A stretch of 49,872 nt of DNA, taken from Terriglobia bacterium. GTDB lineage: Bacteria; Acidobacteriota; Terriglobia; Terriglobales; Acidobacteriaceae. Under the pieces are notes generated by a model. That model ran no database searches. It worked only from the letters and a program-made list of their open reading frames with translations, and had not been told where the DNA came from. The stretch spans positions 1-49,872 of the forward strand of contig JAIQFF010000020.1 in assembly GCA_020073395.1 (NCBI GenBank), written 5' to 3'. A program made the position numbers and the translations under genes. Within the stretch, counting starts at the first letter, position 1. Every line of letters starts with the position of its first letter. Of this stretch, positions 47,893 through 49,872 are shown one piece after another.

Positions 47893-47912
47893 GGCACGAC
47901 CTTGGTCGGGCC
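47893..47912. repeat. REP-like palindrome, family B, intergenic copy
   Basis: Arms GGCACGACC and GGTCGGGCC (one mismatch) around TT, left flank GGGAAG as in the copy at 23330-23349. The inner stem differs by paired changes (CGACC/GGTCG against CGGCT/AGCCG), as in selected hairpins. It lies in the 213-base gap before the maltokinase gene. Confidence 0.5.
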
Positions 47913-48041
47913 AACCAGTATCGAAAACGTATTGCGCTTCAGTGCCTGAGGGCTTGCCTTTCGGCAGCTACCTGAATTTTCCACGGCCGCTTCGGCCCCG
48001 CAAGGTACTGACAAGGGCAGTTACTCGGACCGGCAACTCTC

Positions 48042-49652
48042 ATGTCAACCCGTTCATCGCCGGAAAAATCCTTTCTCGCAGCCCTGCAGTACAACCTTCC
48101 CTCCCGCCTACCGCAATTTCTGCTGCAGCAACGCTGGTTTGGCGGCAAGGCGCGCCAGATTCGCTCCGTCGAAATCCTGGACATCGTACCTCTCCATCTC
48201 AACGCCGTAAGCTCTTATCTGATTCTTGCTCGGGTCAAGTACGCCGGCGGTCCGGTGGAAACCTACGCCCTCCCTCTGGTCCGCATCTCGGGAGAAGCCG
48301 ATGGCTCAATGCTGAGAATCCAGTCGCACAACTTCTCTGGAGAGATCATCCTCAAGGACGCACTCACCGACGAGCAGTTTCTCGCTCACCTGCTCGACGC
48401 CATCGCCAAGGGCGTGTCCTGGCCGGGAATCAAAGGCCAGATTCGCGCCACGCCCACCTCAGTGCTTCCATCCCTCTGGCAGCCCGCCCAGGGCCCGCTC
48501 ACGCCGTCCGTAATGAACGCGGAACAAAGCAACAGTTCTGTGGTCTACGACAAACGCCTGGTGCTGAAATTATTCCGGCGGGTGGAACCAGGACTGAACC
48601 CTGACCTGGAAATGGGTTCCTTCCTGACCGAGAAATCGTCGTTTCGAAATGTTCCGCCGCTCGCCGGATACCTCGAATACCTGGATGAACAAGGAGCCAC
48701 AAGTTCGCTAGGCATGCTCCAGGGCTACATCGCAAATCAAGGCGATGCCTGGCAGTTCACTCTGCAAGCTCTGGCGGAATACTATGGAAACGCGCCACAG
48801 TCGGGCAGTCTCGACGCCGCTGAAATCCCTCGCGCGTCGCTCCTTAATTTGTGCAGTCAGCCCGTCCCGGATAAAGCCCGCCGGCGAATCGATGCTTATC
48901 TCGATTGGGCCGTGCTGCTCGGCCGCAGGACGGCCGAGCTTCACCTGGCTCTGGCGTCCGCGGCAGACGACCCTGATTTTGCGCCAGAGCCATTCTCCGA
49001 AGTTGACCAGCGAGCTTTCGTAAACTCCGCGGTGCAACTTTTGACCGCCAATTTCGACCTGCTCCGTCGCCTCAAGGATGCAATGCCTGACCACACCCGG
49101 CAGGAGGCAGACAAGATTCTCGACCTTGAAGATATTGCCCGCCGCCGCTTTCAACGGCTCACCCAACTCAAGAGTTCCGCCATGGTCATCCGCATTCACG
49201 GCGACTATCATCTCGGCCAGGTTCTTTTCACAGGCAGCGACTTCGTCATTATCGATTTCGAAGGTGAGCCGGCACGCCCACTCGCAGAACGGCGCAAGAA
49301 ACGCTCACCGCTCCAGGATGTTGCCGGCATGTTGCGCTCGTTCCACTACGCCGCGTACGCGCCGCTGTTGCAGGAAACCAATAGTGAAACACAGCTGCGT
49401 GGAGTGCGGACCCTGGGAAGCAGCGCCCAGTACTGGCAAAAGTGGGTGTCAGCAACTTTTCTGAGAACCTATCTGGAAGTCTCGGGCAATGCGATCTACA
49501 TTCCCAACGAGCAAGAAGATCTGGCGCTTTTGCTGGATCTCTATCTCCTGGACAAGGCGGTCTATGAGCTCGGATATGAACTCAATAACCGGCCGTTCTG
49601 GGTGCGGATTCCGCTCGACGGCATTTCCCAACTTCTTCAGGATTCCATGTAG
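48042..49652 (+). CDS. Maltokinase
   Basis: A 536-residue kinase (Pep2/Mak type) that phosphorylates maltose with ATP to maltose 1-phosphate, the GlgE substrate. N-terminal cap domain: LPQFLLQQRWFGGKARQIRS. The aminoglycoside-phosphotransferase-like catalytic core has RIHGDYHLGQVL (catalytic Asp) and IIDFEGEPARPLAERR (metal-binding Asp). Length and the unfused form are usual outside actinobacteria. Start ATG 48042 has no strong ribosome site, so an alternative start is possible. It lies 213 bases downstream of the channel-like gene, so it may be transcribed separately. Confidence 0.92.
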   Translation: MSTRSSPEKSFLAALQYNLPSRLPQFLLQQRWFGGKARQIRSVEILDIVPLHLNAVSSYLILARVKYAGGPVETYALPLVRISGEADGSMLRIQSHNFSGEIILKDALTDEQFLAHLLDAIAKGVSWPGIKGQIRATPTSVLPSLWQPAQGPLTPSVMNAEQSNSSVVYDKRLVLKLFRRVEPGLNPDLEMGSFLTEKSSFRNVPPLAGYLEYLDEQGATSSLGMLQGYIANQGDAWQFTLQALAEYYGNAPQSGSLDAAEIPRASLLNLCSQPVPDKARRRIDAYLDWAVLLGRRTAELHLALASAADDPDFAPEPFSEVDQRAFVNSAVQLLTANFDLLRRLKDAMPDHTRQEADKILDLEDIARRRFQRLTQLKSSAMVIRIHGDYHLGQVLFTGSDFVIIDFEGEPARPLAERRKKRSPLQDVAGMLRSFHYAAYAPLLQETNSETQLRGVRTLGSSAQYWQKWVSATFLRTYLEVSGNAIYIPNEQEDLALLLDLYLLDKAVYELGYELNNRPFWVRIPLDGISQLLQDSM

Positions 49653-49707
49653 AGCTGCTAATTGCTCAATACCCGCGGCCTACGAAACTCAGCGCAAGAG
49701 CCTAGAC

Positions 49708-49872
49708 TTATGCCGGCCCGCTCTTCGCCTTCCCAAACGCTTTCTGAATAAGCGTATAGCGGGCAGCACCCATGATCCCGCAATCGTCATTCAGCACGAC
49801 TTTCACCGGCATGTCCTCAAGCAATCCCCGCATGCGTCCCTTGCTCAGGAACGACTCCATAAAGGCCGGATC
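49708..49872 (-). CDS. glk: Glucokinase, C-terminal fragment
   Basis: The minus frame from the window edge to TAA at 49710-49708 encodes 54 residues (FMESFLSKGRMRGLLEDMPV, VVLNDDCGIMGAARYTLIQK). These match the C-terminus of Glk-type glucokinases, where a F-x-KGRxxxLLE-xxPVxVVLN element precedes GAA. Glucokinase phosphorylates glucose with ATP; glucose is a by-product of trehalose or glucan turnover. It is convergent with the maltokinase gene. The 55-base gap between them has no recognised terminator. Confidence 0.8.
   Translation of the reverse strand, partial: DPAFMESFLSKGRMRGLLEDMPVKVVLNDDCGIMGAARYTLIQKAFGKAKSGPA

Noticed and set aside
46986..48014. 342-codon minus-strand frame across the channel-like gene
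   Set aside because: Mostly antisense to it, very rich in Gln/Gly/Glu/Lys, no start signal; part is only the 47893-47912 repeat translated.

Overview
The window looks like a chromosomal segment of a GC-rich Gram-negative bacterium, most likely an Acidobacteriota member of the Terriglobia type. The reasons are a TonB-receptor-like barrel and a second outer-membrane barrel that both carry N-terminal carboxypeptidase-regulatory domains, several small palindromic (REP-like) repeats, and an unlinked TreS/maltokinase/GlgE set next to TreY/TreZ. The taxonomic call is inference from gene content and style; no rRNA is present.

Layout. 0-0.6 kb: a partial unknown gene, a decayed tyrosine-recombinase C-terminus, and tRNA-Leu(UAA), which together suggest an old integration site. 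0.7-2.6 kb: an intrinsic terminator, a SIS-domain sugar isomerase/deaminase-like gene and its DeoR-type regulator, which has an internal out-of-frame deletion. 2.8-8.2 kb: a TonB-receptor-like barrel and small accessory genes (a short coiled protein, monoheme cytochrome c, DUF4440 protein, Cupin_5 protein, amidohydrolase). 8.3-16.0 kb: a lipoprotein with two GlcG/HbpS-like domains, a FecR-domain protein paired with a CHASE2 adenylate cyclase, a ketopantoate-reductase-family protein and glucose-6-phosphate dehydrogenase.

16.2-30.4 kb is the most unusual part: a redox block. On the + strand lie an outer-membrane barrel and a large cytochrome with ten haem motifs fused to a C-terminal LVIVD beta-propeller. 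On the - strand a tight four-gene operon encodes a NuoE-NuoF fusion, a soluble Fe-S protein with two cyclic-nucleotide-binding domains between its ferredoxin modules, a cytochrome-b-like membrane protein and a membrane-anchored decahaem cytochrome c. Divergent from that operon is a pentahaem cytochrome. Read together these could carry electrons from NADH through the inner membrane to periplasmic and outer-membrane haem proteins, with possible cAMP control. The parts are seen in the sequence; the assembled route is a hypothesis.

30.4-49.9 kb is an alpha-glucan/trehalose and osmo-adaptation island: a GH63-like glucosidase, a K+ channel with RCK domain, a GH57/DUF3536 protein, treY and treZ (glucan to trehalose), treS, a maltokinase and glgE (trehalose to maltose to maltose-1-phosphate back to glucan), a GT-A glycosyltransferase of the glucosylglycerate-synthase type with a degraded metal motif, a mechanosensitive-channel-like membrane protein, and the C-terminus of a glucokinase. 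Zwf upstream and glucokinase link released glucose to the pentose phosphate pathway.

Lesions of note are the deletion in the DeoR regulator, an amber codon splitting a DUF4440 gene, and a REP-like palindrome lying inside the decahaem cytochrome coding sequence.
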